DNA of 64,000 nucleotides from Stichopus chloronotus (lineage: Eukaryota > Echinodermata > Holothuroidea > Aspidochirotida > Stichopodidae), in contig CM037846.1 of assembly GCA_021234535.1 (NCBI GenBank), positions 15,822,150 through 15,886,149 on the forward strand, written 5' to 3'. A model generated the notes under the pieces. That model was not told the DNA's origin and searched no databases. It saw only the letters and a program-made list of their open reading frames with translations. Both the position numbers and the translations under genes were made by a program. Shown one piece after another: positions 1 through 12,392 of the stretch (its first letter is position 1; every line of letters begins with the position of its first letter).

Positions 1-139
1 TAAGTGATTTGCATACTAATTTAGTAATTATCAACTTGGAGATAAAAAATATTTATTACTGCACAAACATTAAGATTCTGAGAATTTAAGTGCTGTTTAT
101 GGCAATATATTAAAATTAATGTAAAACTACAGTGCCGTT

Positions 140-348
140 GTTTCCCCACAACTTCTTGGTGTGGGTACCCATGCTCAAATCGTCCTCAAAACTAATTCTA
201 GCACCGCACCCAGTAAGACCTAGTCTGCACTCGTTTGCCTTTTGCTCGAGTGCATTTCACGCATTTTCCAGTCCTCTTGCTGTTTGAGCATGGGTCAAAT
301 GTATGCATTAGTGAGGCAAGGGGTAACGATATGTCTACAATGTGAATT
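140..348 (+). mobile_element. Foldback family copy 1 (type A, short)
   Basis: The left end reads CCACAACTTCTTGGTGTGGG. The interior has CACTCGTTTGCCTTTTGCTC, shared with the copy at 23.6-24.1 kb. The right end reads AATGTATGCATTAGTGAGGC, then AAGGGGTAACGATATGTC and ATGTGAATTC. It is internally shortened relative to the 23.6-kb copy. Confidence 0.72.
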
Positions 349-1467
349 CATTCATTTCCTTTATAGGAATTTTACCCAGAAAATAGTGCATGTGAAGGTG
401 ACATAAATAACTGCACATGTTGATATCATCCTAGTGTGACAGTCATATCACACCAGCTGTTTGTTATAATGTTTCTGTTGATGATAGAACACAGCAACAC
501 CAAATCATTATTCCCAAGCTGATGACAATTCACAGAAGAACAAAAGGCTATACAAAAGACAAAACAAAGGTTAAACACTACTACAATACAGAACAGCACG
601 ACAACCAGGAACAAGTGTGTGGTGGCATGGTACAGTAGCCTATCTGGCCTGGGCTTGCCAAGCATTACGGAGTAACATCATCTTCTTCCTAAATTTCTCG
701 AAGGAGCGAGGTAGATGTGACAATGAAATTAACAAAGAATGATGTAATACTACCAGAAAAGCAAACAGGAGAATGCATACGCAAGACTTCAATCCTGTAA
801 CTCTTGCTCTGTGAGAAAAATATGAGTGCCAAACAAATATACACTGCATCAATTCAGAGTGGAAGTTAAACAAGGCCAATGTAGAGCATAGAGGGTGCTG
901 TGCAAGGACTTAATTTGAGAAAGCTTGGTGCTGACTTTAACAATGCATTAGACTAGTGTTTTCAAGGGTAACTCACATACCCGGGTACCTCCAGGGTATT
1001 TTACTAGCCAGATCCAAAATTACTACCTGGTTCCTTCACGAAGCGAAAAATGACACAACCACAACGGAAATGATCAAAATCACTCATGGCAAATCCGTGA
1101 CTAGACACTTTTCACTACAAACGTATTAATCATAAGCAACTCCTCTGTTCATAAATATACTACAATTTCAGACATTATCACATTTTTGTAGGAATAGATA
1201 TATAACTTATGAGGCTGATTAGGAGTATTGGCACGCAATGGTGTCCTCCAACCTCATCACAAAGTTTCAATACAATGAACCCCCTTTAAAATGAGACCAA
1301 TTAATTGCAAGTTAAAGCCTTGCATATAAATGCAAGAAGGACCAAGATTTCAGGCCTTGACACAGGAATGATTGTCCATTTTTTCCTCAGAGGGCAGTGA
1401 AAAAAATGGCTATAACTGTTGTGCAGATCTAAGAATGCATACTACTGATGCAGATTCCCAACAATTT

Positions 1468-1520
1468 ACTGGTGTGGGTATTTACAAGTGACTATACTTA
1501 CCCCTGGATTTGACATCGCA
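1468..1520 (+). mobile_element. Foldback family, solo left end (type A)
   Basis: CCCAACAATTTACTGGTGTG, then GGTATTTACAAGTGACTATA and CTTACCCCTGG match the left terminus of the family. No right terminus follows, so this is a truncated copy. Confidence 0.6.
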
Positions 1521-2321
1521 TAGCTTTCAGATGGACAAGATGTACAGTACCAGGGGCGTGCCTATTTGGCTCTGAGTGCCGGGTAATTTTGACGTGTCCA
1601 ATGCATTCATTATCCACCCTCAAATTAGCTTTCATTAAAAAAGAATTCAACTGGACAGAAAAGGCGAAAAGAGTGCCAGGTATTTTTGGTCATTTCTTGA
1701 TGATTATAGGGTGAAATACAAAAGTGCCGGATAGTCAAACCCGGCACCACCTGGCATCGGCACATTCCTTTACACAGCCAAACCCAAAATGTGTTCTTTC
1801 GCTAATGAATTTTAGTGATGGGTTTACTTTCTCTGTTACATGTCATGGCAGAGAGCATTACAATACAACAGTTTATTTACTTCAGGTCAATTTATCAATG
1901 CATTAAAAAAAAAATTTTTATTCAAGTGCTCACACAAAATCATCTTCACGGAGCTCGGTGAAGCTCAGGCAAGTCAAGCTGGTAAACTGATATATGTCCT
2001 ACAAAAGTTGACAGGTTGAAATTTGAGTCTGATGAGTTTACTGATAGATCTGCCTGTAACCAGCAGACCCACCAAACATCTACGTTTGCTTTCGTGAACA
2101 GATTATCTTTACTTGATAACGTGATGACTACTACTGATATTGTAGCCAAGGTGGCAAGTGGGAAAGCAAATACGGTACCACGTTCCTTACATTACAGATA
2201 TATATATTGATGCATATGATACATCTTGATACATTACAGATATATATTTTACATACATATAAAATTGCATGGATGCAATTTTTATGCAGGCTTGATATAG
2301 CACTTGATAAAGCAATGGCAA

Positions 2322-2385
2322 ACATGTCAGTCAGTTTTCAGTCAGTTGTCAGTCAGTGTGTCAGTCAATGAGTCTGTCAGACAGA
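2322..2385. repeat. TCAG-rich simple repeat
   Basis: Interspersed GTCAGTCAG motifs over about 60 bp (GTCAGTCAGTTTTCAGTCAG and onward), degenerate. Confidence 0.75.
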
Positions 2386-3954
2386 TCTGTCCTTATCAAA
2401 ACTAACCCACAAAAAGGGTTTGTATTGCATCACACTAAAAACAGTTCTACCCTGATGTACTTTTGATCACATCCATACTATAGCAGTAAAAGTGAATGAT
2501 AAGGACAATCTCAGATAAATGGCTCCAGGGCATGCGTCACCTTTAACTTTAAATTCCTTTGCACGTTAAGGTTCTGACGGTAAAACTGACAATGAAACAA
2601 TTCTACTTTGAACATATGGTTAAGGATTGATCATTTACTTGAATGAAGACATAAAAGAGCACATCCGCGTTATAAATGCGACATGAATATTGCCGGCCAT
2701 GCGTGAGGACTAGCTGTGCATGGGAATGGTTACCAACTTTTTTTAAAACGATATGTCCATGTAATTCGAGTGTTTGCAACTGTAAGTTGACGCTTATTTT
2801 ACTCAGTAAAATAAGACACAGAATGACAGCATTAATTCATAACATCCATCAGGATCTGTGTAAAGTGGTAGAAACACTTGAAGCAAACTTGATGTTGACA
2901 TACTGTTTATAGGGAAAAAAAAGAGACACATGATTTGTGGTACTAAGGAAGTAATACAAAGGATGGCCAAAAGTTAAACTTGCCTCTCCCCACTGTCAAA
3001 CTATGATTCACAAGACTTGACTCTTCATAAATTATCCATAGAAACTGCACTAAGTGTCAGAAATTAGCAACAAGAATTTTCCGTATCCATAGAGATATCA
3101 CATTCTGTTCTTATTTTTTCATGTTGGTGACATCAAGGTAGCAGCAAGTGCAGATTCTTTACAGGATTTTCTCGTTTTGCAGATATTACAATAAATTTAT
3201 GATTCCTGTTGCAGTTTTGTGCAAGAGGCAGGTGTAATATCTGTAGAGAATAAAAAAAACCAAAACACACACACACATGCACATGCAAGAGAAAAGATTA
3301 AGCATGTCGAGTTTCCATTCCTCCCTTATAAGTAATATGATATTAAATGTTGTGTTACATGGAAATGACATTGAGAATAGCCATAAATTCCTTCCAAATC
3401 CCTCAAATATTGACAATTTTACAGGCAAATTCCTGTCTCCACCTCATCTTAAACATTAGCTGAGTATGCAAATTTGTGACATCAAGAGGTGGACTCCTTG
3501 CATGTCCTATGTTATCCTTTGTTAACGTAACCTTTATTTCATTGACAATTAAGAATTTTTTATGCTCAAAAGGTTTTACTTTGGAAGCATATATTTTCTT
3601 CTTCAAAAATATCAATATCACCTAACAAAGTGAAACTCAGTAATTGCAGTATTCCACATCATCTGTTTTGCATTTTCATTATAAGTTTGAAAAGCCGTAA
3701 CTCGTAAAAGGTAATAGATATAAGCACAATTCCAATGGATTTTCATTTCTGGGTTTCACTCTGCAACTTCTGAGTGAAGCCAGCTCTTTTCTAGATGCAT
3801 GTCATACAATCTTTGATACAAACCATACAAAAACCTTTGTGACATTGGTGTCCATATATCTGCCTCTAAAAAGACAGAATGTGGCAACCAGGGCAAAAAA
3901 AGACCTCTGAATTACTCTACCATACTTCCATGAAAACAATGTTTTGCCATGGTA

Positions 3955-4137
3955 CACCTGATCTCCATATATCCCAAGACTTGAATACCTGTCGTCACAC
4001 AAATATTGCCCCACACACTTGACTAAGCTGTAACCTTTAACATCACACCTCTCTATTTGATCTCGCCTACAGTGGAACAGTGCCTAATTGCCAGAGTGCA
4101 GTCTTCCCAAAAGTGTAGAGACAGGTAAGTAAGGAGC
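3955..4137 (+). mobile_element. Foldback family copy (type B, short)
   Basis: The left part has GAATACCTGTCGTCACACAA. The right end reads GTAGAGACAGGTAAGTAAGG, the family terminus with a CAG/GTAAGT core. The interior CTGTAACCTTTAACATC resembles the GTAACCTTTGAC of longer type-B copies. Confidence 0.55.
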
Positions 4138-4199
4138 AATATCTTTCACACCAAAATTCATAATGAGTTAAGAGTAAACCATCAGATTTGCTGCATCCT

Positions 4200-4378
4200 A
4201 CATTCCCCACAACTCACTTGTGTAGGTAATCATGTGTGTTACATTGGGGCAAAAGTCTATCGAGGAAGAGCTAACGCATAGCAGGAGAGAAATAATAGTG
4301 GGGTTTAGTGAGTCTTGTTTGACAATGCATGGAGTGTGAGCAATGGGTAAGTATATGTCTGCCATGTGAATACATCTA
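4200..4378 (+). mobile_element. Foldback family copy (type A, short)
   Basis: The left end reads CCCCACAACTCACTTGTGTA. The right end reads AATGCATGGAGTGTGAGCAA, then TGGGTAAGTATATGTCTGCC and ATGTGAATA. It follows the previous copy almost directly, so the two may have inserted next to one another. Confidence 0.6.
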
Positions 4379-4594
4379 CTTCAGGTAATTTTCCCAACGA
4401 TGTGATGTGAAAACATTTGCTTGTTTATTTCTAAACCATGGATATTTTCTGGACTCCTTGTGAGTCAGTACAGAAGTAAGATCAAGTGGTTGGTTGAAGT
4501 ACTGAACATGAAGTCCAAAGCTGAAGAAGTGCTAATGGTCATCTCAGAGCGATCCACATTCTCACCACACCAGGATGGCAACATGGAAAGGATG

Positions 4595-5000
4595 CACATA
4601 GTCTGGCATCAGACCACACTGTGCCAGAGGCAGTGGTTTCAGACCACACAATGCCAGAGACAGTGGTATCAGACCACACGGTGCCTGGAACATCAATATA
4701 AGACCACATGGTGCCTGAGGCAATGGTATCAGATCGCATCGTGCCAGAGTCAGTGGTATCAGACAGCACAGTGCTAAAGGTAGTGGTATCAGACCGCAAG
4801 GTGCCAGAGGCAGCGGTATCAGACCATACGGTGCCAGAGGCAATGGTATCAGACTGCATTCTGCCAGAGGCAGTGGTATCAGACTGTACGGTGCCAGAGG
4901 CAGTAGTATCAGACCGCAAGGTGCCAGAGGCAGTGGTATCAGACTGCATGGTGACGGAGGCAGTGGTATCAGACGGTACAGTGCTAGAGGCAGTGTTTAA
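4595..5000. repeat. 30-bp minisatellite, about 13 units
   Basis: Units read approximately GTGCCAGAGGCAGTGGTATC then AGACCACACG. The 30-bp length keeps reading frames constant. On the plus strand one frame gives VPEAVVSDxT repeats (open 4708-5007) and another gives CQRQWYQTT. On the minus strand a frame stays open from 4949 to 4539 and gives SDTTASGTVW repeats. No splice signals, homology or start context make any frame convincing, and an early unit has a TAA in the VPEAVVSD frame, so I call it non-coding by default. Confidence 0.9.
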
Positions 5001-8000
5001 GTTCTAAGTACAAGGAAGTTAAACAATGCATATTGGTCATAGTCACACTTACCAAGTTATAAATCTTGCAGAAATTAAATCCCACAATATGAATGTCACA
5101 GTGCAAATTTTGATGAAAAATTGAGGATGTGTACCAAATGAATAAAAGCAAAAGTTTCTACCTTCCGAAACACTCTTGAAAAACCGATTTGTGAAAGCAG
5201 TAGTATGCTAAATTTTATCATACTGGTGTACATTAACTACAACTTTGCTGAGTTTTCAGAGTAGCCTACTGGAAGTCAACTTTGCTGTTAAACAAAGATT
5301 ACACAATATGTTTCATATATCATCTAGAACGTGGAATTCAAATGTAACACCTCACCATTACAATTCCTTCAGCCCCAAATTGCTCTTCTAAAAGCAACAA
5401 AAATAGCCTCTGAAAGTCAGTTAATCAATTAATCACACTTTCTAAACAATTCACGGAAAGGGGTTGCAAAGTTAATTTAGGATTATTTAACACATTATTT
5501 CAAAACTGGGTACTGTTATTTGCCCCGAATAAATGATTGGGTACAAAAAATGCCCCAAATACTTGAAGGGGCTATGTAAATTATATTTATGAGTGGACAA
5601 AACATTTCCTGTGCGAACGCACAGCAGGGACAGAAACAAATCAAAGAGGAAAGATCCCAACCTCTGATTACTACGTTGAACATGGAGTACTCATTTCGTA
5701 ATGGAGCAAATGCACCCCGCCTACTTTCCCATATGTGTTCATTCAGTCACTACCTTTGGAACTTTACCAACCTTTAAGGCTTCACTAGGTGTTTATTTAT
5801 TCTTACAGTCATGGCTTCTACTTCATAAAAGTTACTAAGGAATCTTCCCAAGAAAAAGTTTCTTAATAGTTAGGTACGATTTCTTGGAAATCGTTCCTAA
5901 TTTAGGAACGAAAAATGTTCCGAACGATTATCAATATAAAACTTGTAAAAATGATAGACCTTATTTAAGTTAGGAATATTCCTACCTTTTATGAACTAGA
6001 ACCCTGGTAATGAATGCAGTGTAAACGTAGGCCTAGATGTTAAAAGAAATCCATATGTGAATAATCTTGTGAATAACATCATATCGAAAACAAAGCTGGG
6101 AAGTTAGGCACCTTGGGAGATGAGGAATAGGTAGGTACTGTACTACATACATGCACTGTGACCTATGCCTAAACACACAACAAACCACCCTTTCATGAAC
6201 ATGGACTAGTCCAATTCAACGCAACTAGGCACTGATTACATGCCAATCCTCTACAGAGTGACTGAGAATAACAATGGTATTTCCTCTGTCTGAAATTAAT
6301 CATTTCCCACAAAACAAATCGAAAATTGAATCTTACCTGTTCCTCTTCAAACTAATCCAAGTTTTAAATGAAAAGTTTGGGTGAAAACTGTAAAAGTTCG
6401 GGCTTGAATTAAGGCTTTGCTAGGGCATCTTGCACTTGGCTTCAACACACGCTGTAGGCCTACTGAGAAATTTTGATTAAACCTCCCGCCAGATTTGCCT
6501 CAGATGTTAAAAAGTCTACCACTGGATGTCAAAAATGATGGTCCAAAACCTTAACCAATCCCAATAAATCTTACATCAGAATAAAGGAGACATTGTAATC
6601 TTTCTAAATCTGAGGGGAGGAAATGACGATAAACTACTTAAAGAAACACAAAGTCTTGTTGAAAGAGCAGTTACCACAAGGCCATTTAGTGTGTAATTGC
6701 AAGGCAGTATTTTTATCCACCATTTTTACTACCTTACTTCTTTAAAGGTAAAATGACGGTCCTGAACAGTATTGTTTACTGTCCAAACAAACATAATTAG
6801 CGAGAGAAAGAACTTGTTGTTAAAATACAGATGGGAGGAAATGGATTGGAGTTATAACGATGGAGAACGAGCAAAGGAAAGAATGGCTTACACAGTAAAG
6901 GGATAGGGCGCTTCGCTGCGACACGGTGAAGCAGAAGGGGTGCTGCACAGAAAGGAGTGCGAAGGAATTGTAATGAGGCTCTTTGGAGTGTACTTTTTCC
7001 TTCTTTCCTTTTTATCTTTTGCTGGAAAATATATAGAGAAAGAGCATTTGTCTGAAGACTAAATTAAGCCTCTGTCCTGAAGTTCAAGTCAGTGCTGTAT
7101 GTAAATCTGTAGAGAGCAATCTCTGCAATTCATCATTCATTCATCTCTGCCAAGCACTGTTCTTCCCATATCTGCCCCATGCCAGGATAAAAACCATGAC
7201 TGATCTAATACATTGAGAACCCACAACATGCTCCTACGGTATACGTAACCACTTAATCCGATGATGTATGTACAACCCGGTGTTTAGCCTTCTGAGTACA
7301 TGACAAAGCACTGACTCCAAGCACACCAGTAGCTCAGGATTGAAAGGTAAAATTCACTCTTCCTACAGTATGCATATCCTCTCCACCAAAGTGAAAAAGT
7401 CTATGGATTTTTGCGGTCACTATAATTTTTACCTATGCCTTGCATCCATTGAAAATGATATGGCGGTGTAACAGTGATAAAGCTGCCAGTATTTTATTGC
7501 AAATGAATACCTAGTGGAATCGCATGCATACAATTTGCAGAATACATTCCAATGATTTTGTCAACATCATTTCTGAGCATGCTCACATTCTCATAAGATG
7601 TAATTATACATCCTCTCCACATCCTCTCTGACAACGATGGCCATGGGGTCGAAACATTAACTATAAATAATTGTGTCATCGCATACATTGTACTCTATAA
7701 TATGATGAAAAATTTATAATGCACATGTATGTGAAATGAGTATATAGCTCCTGCGGAACAATCACCTGCCCAGAGCTACCGAGGATATTACTCACATCTC
7801 TTTCCGAGAAATAAAACCAGTGATAGTGTATAAATAATATGATGGACAGTAAACAATATTGAACAGTAAACAGTAGTAGTTCATGTCAGGGTAACATCTT
7901 GGAAATTCTGTCATAACATGAATTGCATGCATGTTACCTACATTCGGGACTAAACATGACATTCAAACATATATGTGTTGTGAGTGAACTATACAGCCAT

Positions 8001-8432
8001 GTTCTCCAGAGGGGGTGGGAGAGGGGTAGAGGGCAATCTCCACACCTAGTAAAAATTGCCGCCTACTATAATCAAAATCCCTGAAACAACATTACTGCAC
8101 CTAAAAATGGGTTCCAATCCCTATAAAATCTCTGTCCACCCAAATAAAGTTGACATCAGGCTACTCTTCTCTAAAAAATAGCAGGAACTCATTCATAAAG
8201 TGACACCATTTTGCACCATGTGGCATCTCAATGGTGAAAAATTTCTGGGGTTAGGTGTCAAACCTTCAGCAAGGAATCAAGAATATCTTCATTTTCTTCC
8301 TTCTTCCCCCCCCCCCCCTTTTAAATTGTGATTACCACATGTTCTATTCCAATTTTAAATTTTCACTGACCAGAAGATTCTATACTTTGTGATGTGGTAG
8401 GATATGTATGTACTCTGTATCCTCTGACTATC

Positions 8433-8710
8433 CTATCCTTTTTGCTTTGTAAGCTGCACACTTGACGATGCAGTGATTGTCGTTGCCACATCAACTTTCT
8501 TTGATATCCACACTTCATTCAATCCTGTCATCTCTTTCTGTATTTTACTTGAAGCCCCATCATCAAAGGATTCAGAAATGACGGAGACTCCTCTAGTCTT
8601 GTCCGGATGAATGTACTTCGCACGCGTCTTTTCGACGAGATCACTCGAGAGACGAAGATCCACCTTTCCAGCTTTGCCCTTTTCAGAGTAAAAAACTCCC
8701 CAGTTTCTCT
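8433..8710 (-). CDS. Unassigned open frame, possible orphan exon or relic
   Basis: A minus-strand frame is open from about 8720 down to a TAG at 8433. It reads RNWGVFYSEKGKAGK, DLRLSSDLVEKTRAKYIHPD and ISESFDDGASSKIQKEMTGL, ending VQLTKQKG. Its amino-acid balance (acidic/basic, few repeats) and local CpG excess (CTCGTCGAAAAGACGCGTGC) look more coding than the surroundings. There is no ATG at its start; a possible acceptor (ACTGTTAG, AG at 8712-8711) would make it a terminal exon, but no poly(A) signal follows closely. I do not recognise it. It could be part of a processed pseudogene or a nested gene. Confidence 0.3.
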
Positions 8711-9534
8711 CTAACAGTAATTAAAGGTAATCAGCTGCTATGCCTACGTTCACTAGAGACTAATGCTTAAATCTTTCATCATGGCGCACAAGACCTGTTT
8801 CGGCTGACAATGATTCTCCTACATGAAAGTAGCGCAAGGTATACATGCCTTCGACTATTTGTTCGCGGATGAAATTAGCATGCTTGATGATTGTCTTTCC
8901 GTTTTTTTTTTCCTTTTTTTTTCTACCATTTTCTTTTTCAGTTCCCTCAGTCCTTCATTACGAACAGCAAAGGTAAATGGTTTGCATCTGCTTATTGCCT
9001 CCTATAGTAGGCAGATCTTGACACTGAATGTGTAAAAAGGACCGAGGCAATTGCCACATTTTACTGCAACTTGATACAGAGCTTTATTGACAGATATAGC
9101 AATTTGCTAAATTGATGTGGCAAGTCAACAGAATCTCTGCCTGTTTATTTGTATATCTACACATATTTGTGACCTATTCATGATGGGGATTAAGGATCAA
9201 CACAAATTCTATCCAAGCATCATAATAAAATGTATTCTTAGCGGTGAACAGACCGAACGACGATAGGCATTATAATGATTTTCCCCTAGCTGTCAAAATC
9301 AGAAGCTAAAATGCAGCACATGTATGAAATGTGCAACATGGCCAATATTTTCTATCCAGTCATATCATAATCAAATGAATCAGAACAGAATTCCTTGTAC
9401 ATTTTGCCAATATCCCAATGTTAACCTGGTTTTGGTAAAAAACAAAGTAGCAGTACTTTTTCAAGCAAAAGCTTCATTTCTACTGTCTATTAGTCTGGTG
9501 AACCCTGACAACCTTTTAAATACAGGCTGCTACA

Positions 9535-10657
9535 GTCACCGGGTTGCTATGCCCATTTTGCACCGTTGCTAACATCAAGATAATTGGATTACGTAACACT
9601 GCAACACACATAGCGGATCGTCCTTGGGACTACACAAGAAAGAGCAAAAATTTAACATTTTTAAATCGTCCGAATCTCACAATTTATAGCAAACTATCTC
9701 TTAAAACTCACTCAGAACATTGGGAACACATTATCCAAGAGGTATGGCCCGATATAATTGTTCCAAAAGAGATAAATCGCACAAATATTTGGTCCAAACG
9801 AAGGTTGCACATTTCAACACAGTCGCGAAAATTTTCCCTCGTGATCGTCACAGAAAATGTCGAAAATATCCGCAATGGGAATCCCGAACGGTTTCATACT
9901 TCACTTTCACAAAGTTAGTTGAGTTTTTCACATGAAAATGACAAAAATGATAACAGAGGTGCGGTGATGCACTTCCGTGACAAGTTTTAAAATCTTTTTC
10001 TGGTTGCTAGGGCTACACTGTTTCTTTTCCACTCCATATACGTACTGTTTACGTACTACTGAGACGTAGGCGCACACGCGAGACATACGCTACCCACAAT
10101 GCAATACTGTAAACTAGTTTGGACTTGTTCGGATTTCGACATCGTGTGATGTCATTACACCTTATTATCATATGACGAAACAAGAGTTGGCGTGGTTTGT
10201 ATATAGAGCAACCAACTGCGAAGGCAAGTGAAAGTGATGGGAGTTGTTTAGTATGTAAATATCACTAAAATGTCATCGAACTAGGGGAGGTTACAACCGT
10301 ATATGGAAACAAGTGTCATGATTGACATGGAGTAGCTTTGGAGATTGACGGAGTGGTGATGCAGTTCCCTGACATGTTTTACTGAAGGTTGTTTGAAGGC
10401 GTGGTCAAAAGCTGAAATCATCGATATCTCTGCCAGATGATCGTGTATGGTTGCAAAATTTGGAAGGGCAGTTGGGGAGTGTACCGAGTATGTGCTGTGA
10501 AAATATTAGCGTGATCGAATGCACAGGGGCGAAGATATCATCGTTTGAAAATTTGACCGCGCAATTGCGTAAGCTGGGCAACCATAGCATTTTCAAGGTC
10601 ACTTTTCAAATAGAACTGTGTGAAGCGTCGTAGTTAATTGCATAGCAACCAGGTGAC
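9535..10657. mobile_element. 1.1-kb element with 18-bp terminal inverted repeats
   Basis: The left end GTCACCGGGTTGCTATGC (9535-9552) is matched by the reverse complement of 10640-10657 (GTCACCTGGTTGCTATGC), 17 of 18. Inside, GGTGATGCACTTCCGTGACA (about 9962) recurs as GGTGATGCAGTTCCCTGACA (about 10355) in the same direction. The interior is richer in CpG than the flanks. Short open frames inside (9544-9918 plus, 10451-10633 plus) resemble nothing I know. It is probably a non-autonomous DNA transposon, or a decayed one. Confidence 0.6.
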
Positions 10658-10784
10658 TGGCTATGCTTTCTTGTAGTCACTTCTGAAAAGGATACTTATT
10701 ACTGAGGGAAGCGGATGGAGGGTGCTTGGCTTACTGAAGTCAATCAAATAAAAAGAGACTAGGAGGGTTAAGTGTGTAAGATAT

Positions 10785-10925
10785 CCCAAAACTCACCTGC
10801 TTTGGGTATTTACGAGGGACAAACTTACCTGTCTCCACACAACTAAAGTTACTAGTAACACTTCTGGCACATTAGAGGGACATGCAATAGTTGTACAGAG
10901 ACCGGTAATTAGTGAGGAGGGAAGT
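10785..10925 (+). mobile_element. Foldback family copy (type B, short)
   Basis: The left end reads CAAAACTCACCTGCTTTGGG, then TATTTACGAGGGACAAACTT and ACCTGTCTCC. The right end reads TGTACAGAGACCGGTAATTA, then GTGAGGAGGG, a mutated form of the terminus. Confidence 0.65.
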
Positions 10926-12065
10926 AACTTTAAGAGTATCATTTATTGATAATTATTTCAATTAGACATTTCAGCTTACACTGGCAAATAGATGGCAGAA
11001 TACTTTACCAATATTGATTACCGATAAGAATGCAAAAATGGACATTGGTTTCAACGATGTCATGCATGGCAGACTTGCTAATCAGCAAAATGAATAAAAA
11101 ATAAAATTCCAATAATTCCAAGAATAGAAGAGACCAAGTCTTTTGATCAGCCATCATCCATACCCACATAATTGAACTCCCAAGGAATTAGATAACCATC
11201 AAGTGTGATTACAACTAGTGAGCGCGAGTGTGCATTACGGTAACATACACACTGTATGTACAGTTCTTTGTAGTTTGCATGGTTGGTAATTAATTACGAA
11301 TAAACTCACATACATATTAAATGTAGTCCAAAACCAGTATCAATTTGTGCAAAACGTTATTCGCTGGTATAATAATGTGTTTAAAGGATGGTACTTGTGA
11401 ATATGACTGTTTCCAGATTTATTTATGGAGGAGATAGCGGAAAAGACAAGGGGAGGTGAGGGAAAGGTAGGGAGCTTAGGGAAAGGTTCGCAGGAAGATT
11501 TACTGCCTGACAATAAACACAGGTACAACAAATGGAAAATTAAGCCATCAGTGAAAAGCATAATAGGTTATTCAGTTGTGCATCAGCTACCTTTGTCAAA
11601 AATCCTTAAATGAGGTTCATAAATGTTTAAGTTAATAGTTCCTTTGAAAACATCACAACCTTTTGTATGGTGGTTGGAGGTAGTCGATATTGCACTTACC
11701 ATATTTCAAAGCCATTACAATCCTCTGTTGAAAGTACTGTAAAAGCTTTTGAAAGACACAGCACCCTAAATGGGTTTTTTTTTTGTAACATGTTTAGAGA
11801 TGGGAACTGAGACCCATGTGAAACTATTGCATGATCTCAAAATACAGACCACCTGTATACCCAGGAGAAAACTTAGCAAAGGCAGTTTCATCAAGATCTT
11901 GTGACCTTCCTTAACCCCAATCCACTATCCTAAAGTTACAGAATCATAGTTATTCAAAGTAGTACTACACAAGTGCTCAAAACATTTTTCTAAGAGGAAC
12001 GGCATCAGGCTTTTTGGTAACAGATTGTGGTGGCCCCGAAACATTTTGCCTGAGCCCAAAATGAA

Positions 12066-12392
12066 TTAGTGTAAAAGTTGGAAAGGTCGCACGAGACTGT
12101 GTGCTTCCATCCATGGTGGCCTACAGTGCAGCTCAAACCTAATTGGGAGCATGTGTTTTACACCCTCAGCTAATTTGGAGGAGAGCGCAGAGGATCTTTT
12201 ATTCCAAGGAGTGGGAAAAACCGGTCCATTTTGCCCTGTTTGCTGAACCAGCACTGCACTAACACCGCTATATTGTCTGTAGTTTAATAAAACTGTCTCA
12301 TTGTCATCAACCGTACCAATATCGATATGAGCAACCACATAGTTTTCTGAATTATAGCGCTCCACAAGGACCAGTAAATTTAATACATCCAT
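12066..12392 (-). CDS. Unassigned 108-codon open frame
   Basis: An ATG-started minus-strand frame (MDVLNLLVLVERYNSENYVV, then AHIDIGTVDDNETVLLNYRQ) with normal composition. There is no recognisable domain, no signal peptide beyond a short hydrophobic start and no nearby partner exons. It may be chance or a fragment of an old mobile element. Confidence 0.18.
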   Translation of the reverse strand: MDVLNLLVLVERYNSENYVVAHIDIGTVDDNETVLLNYRQYSGVSAVLVQQTGQNGPVFPTPWNKRSSALSSKLAEGVKHMLPIRFELHCRPPWMEAHSLVRPFQLLH

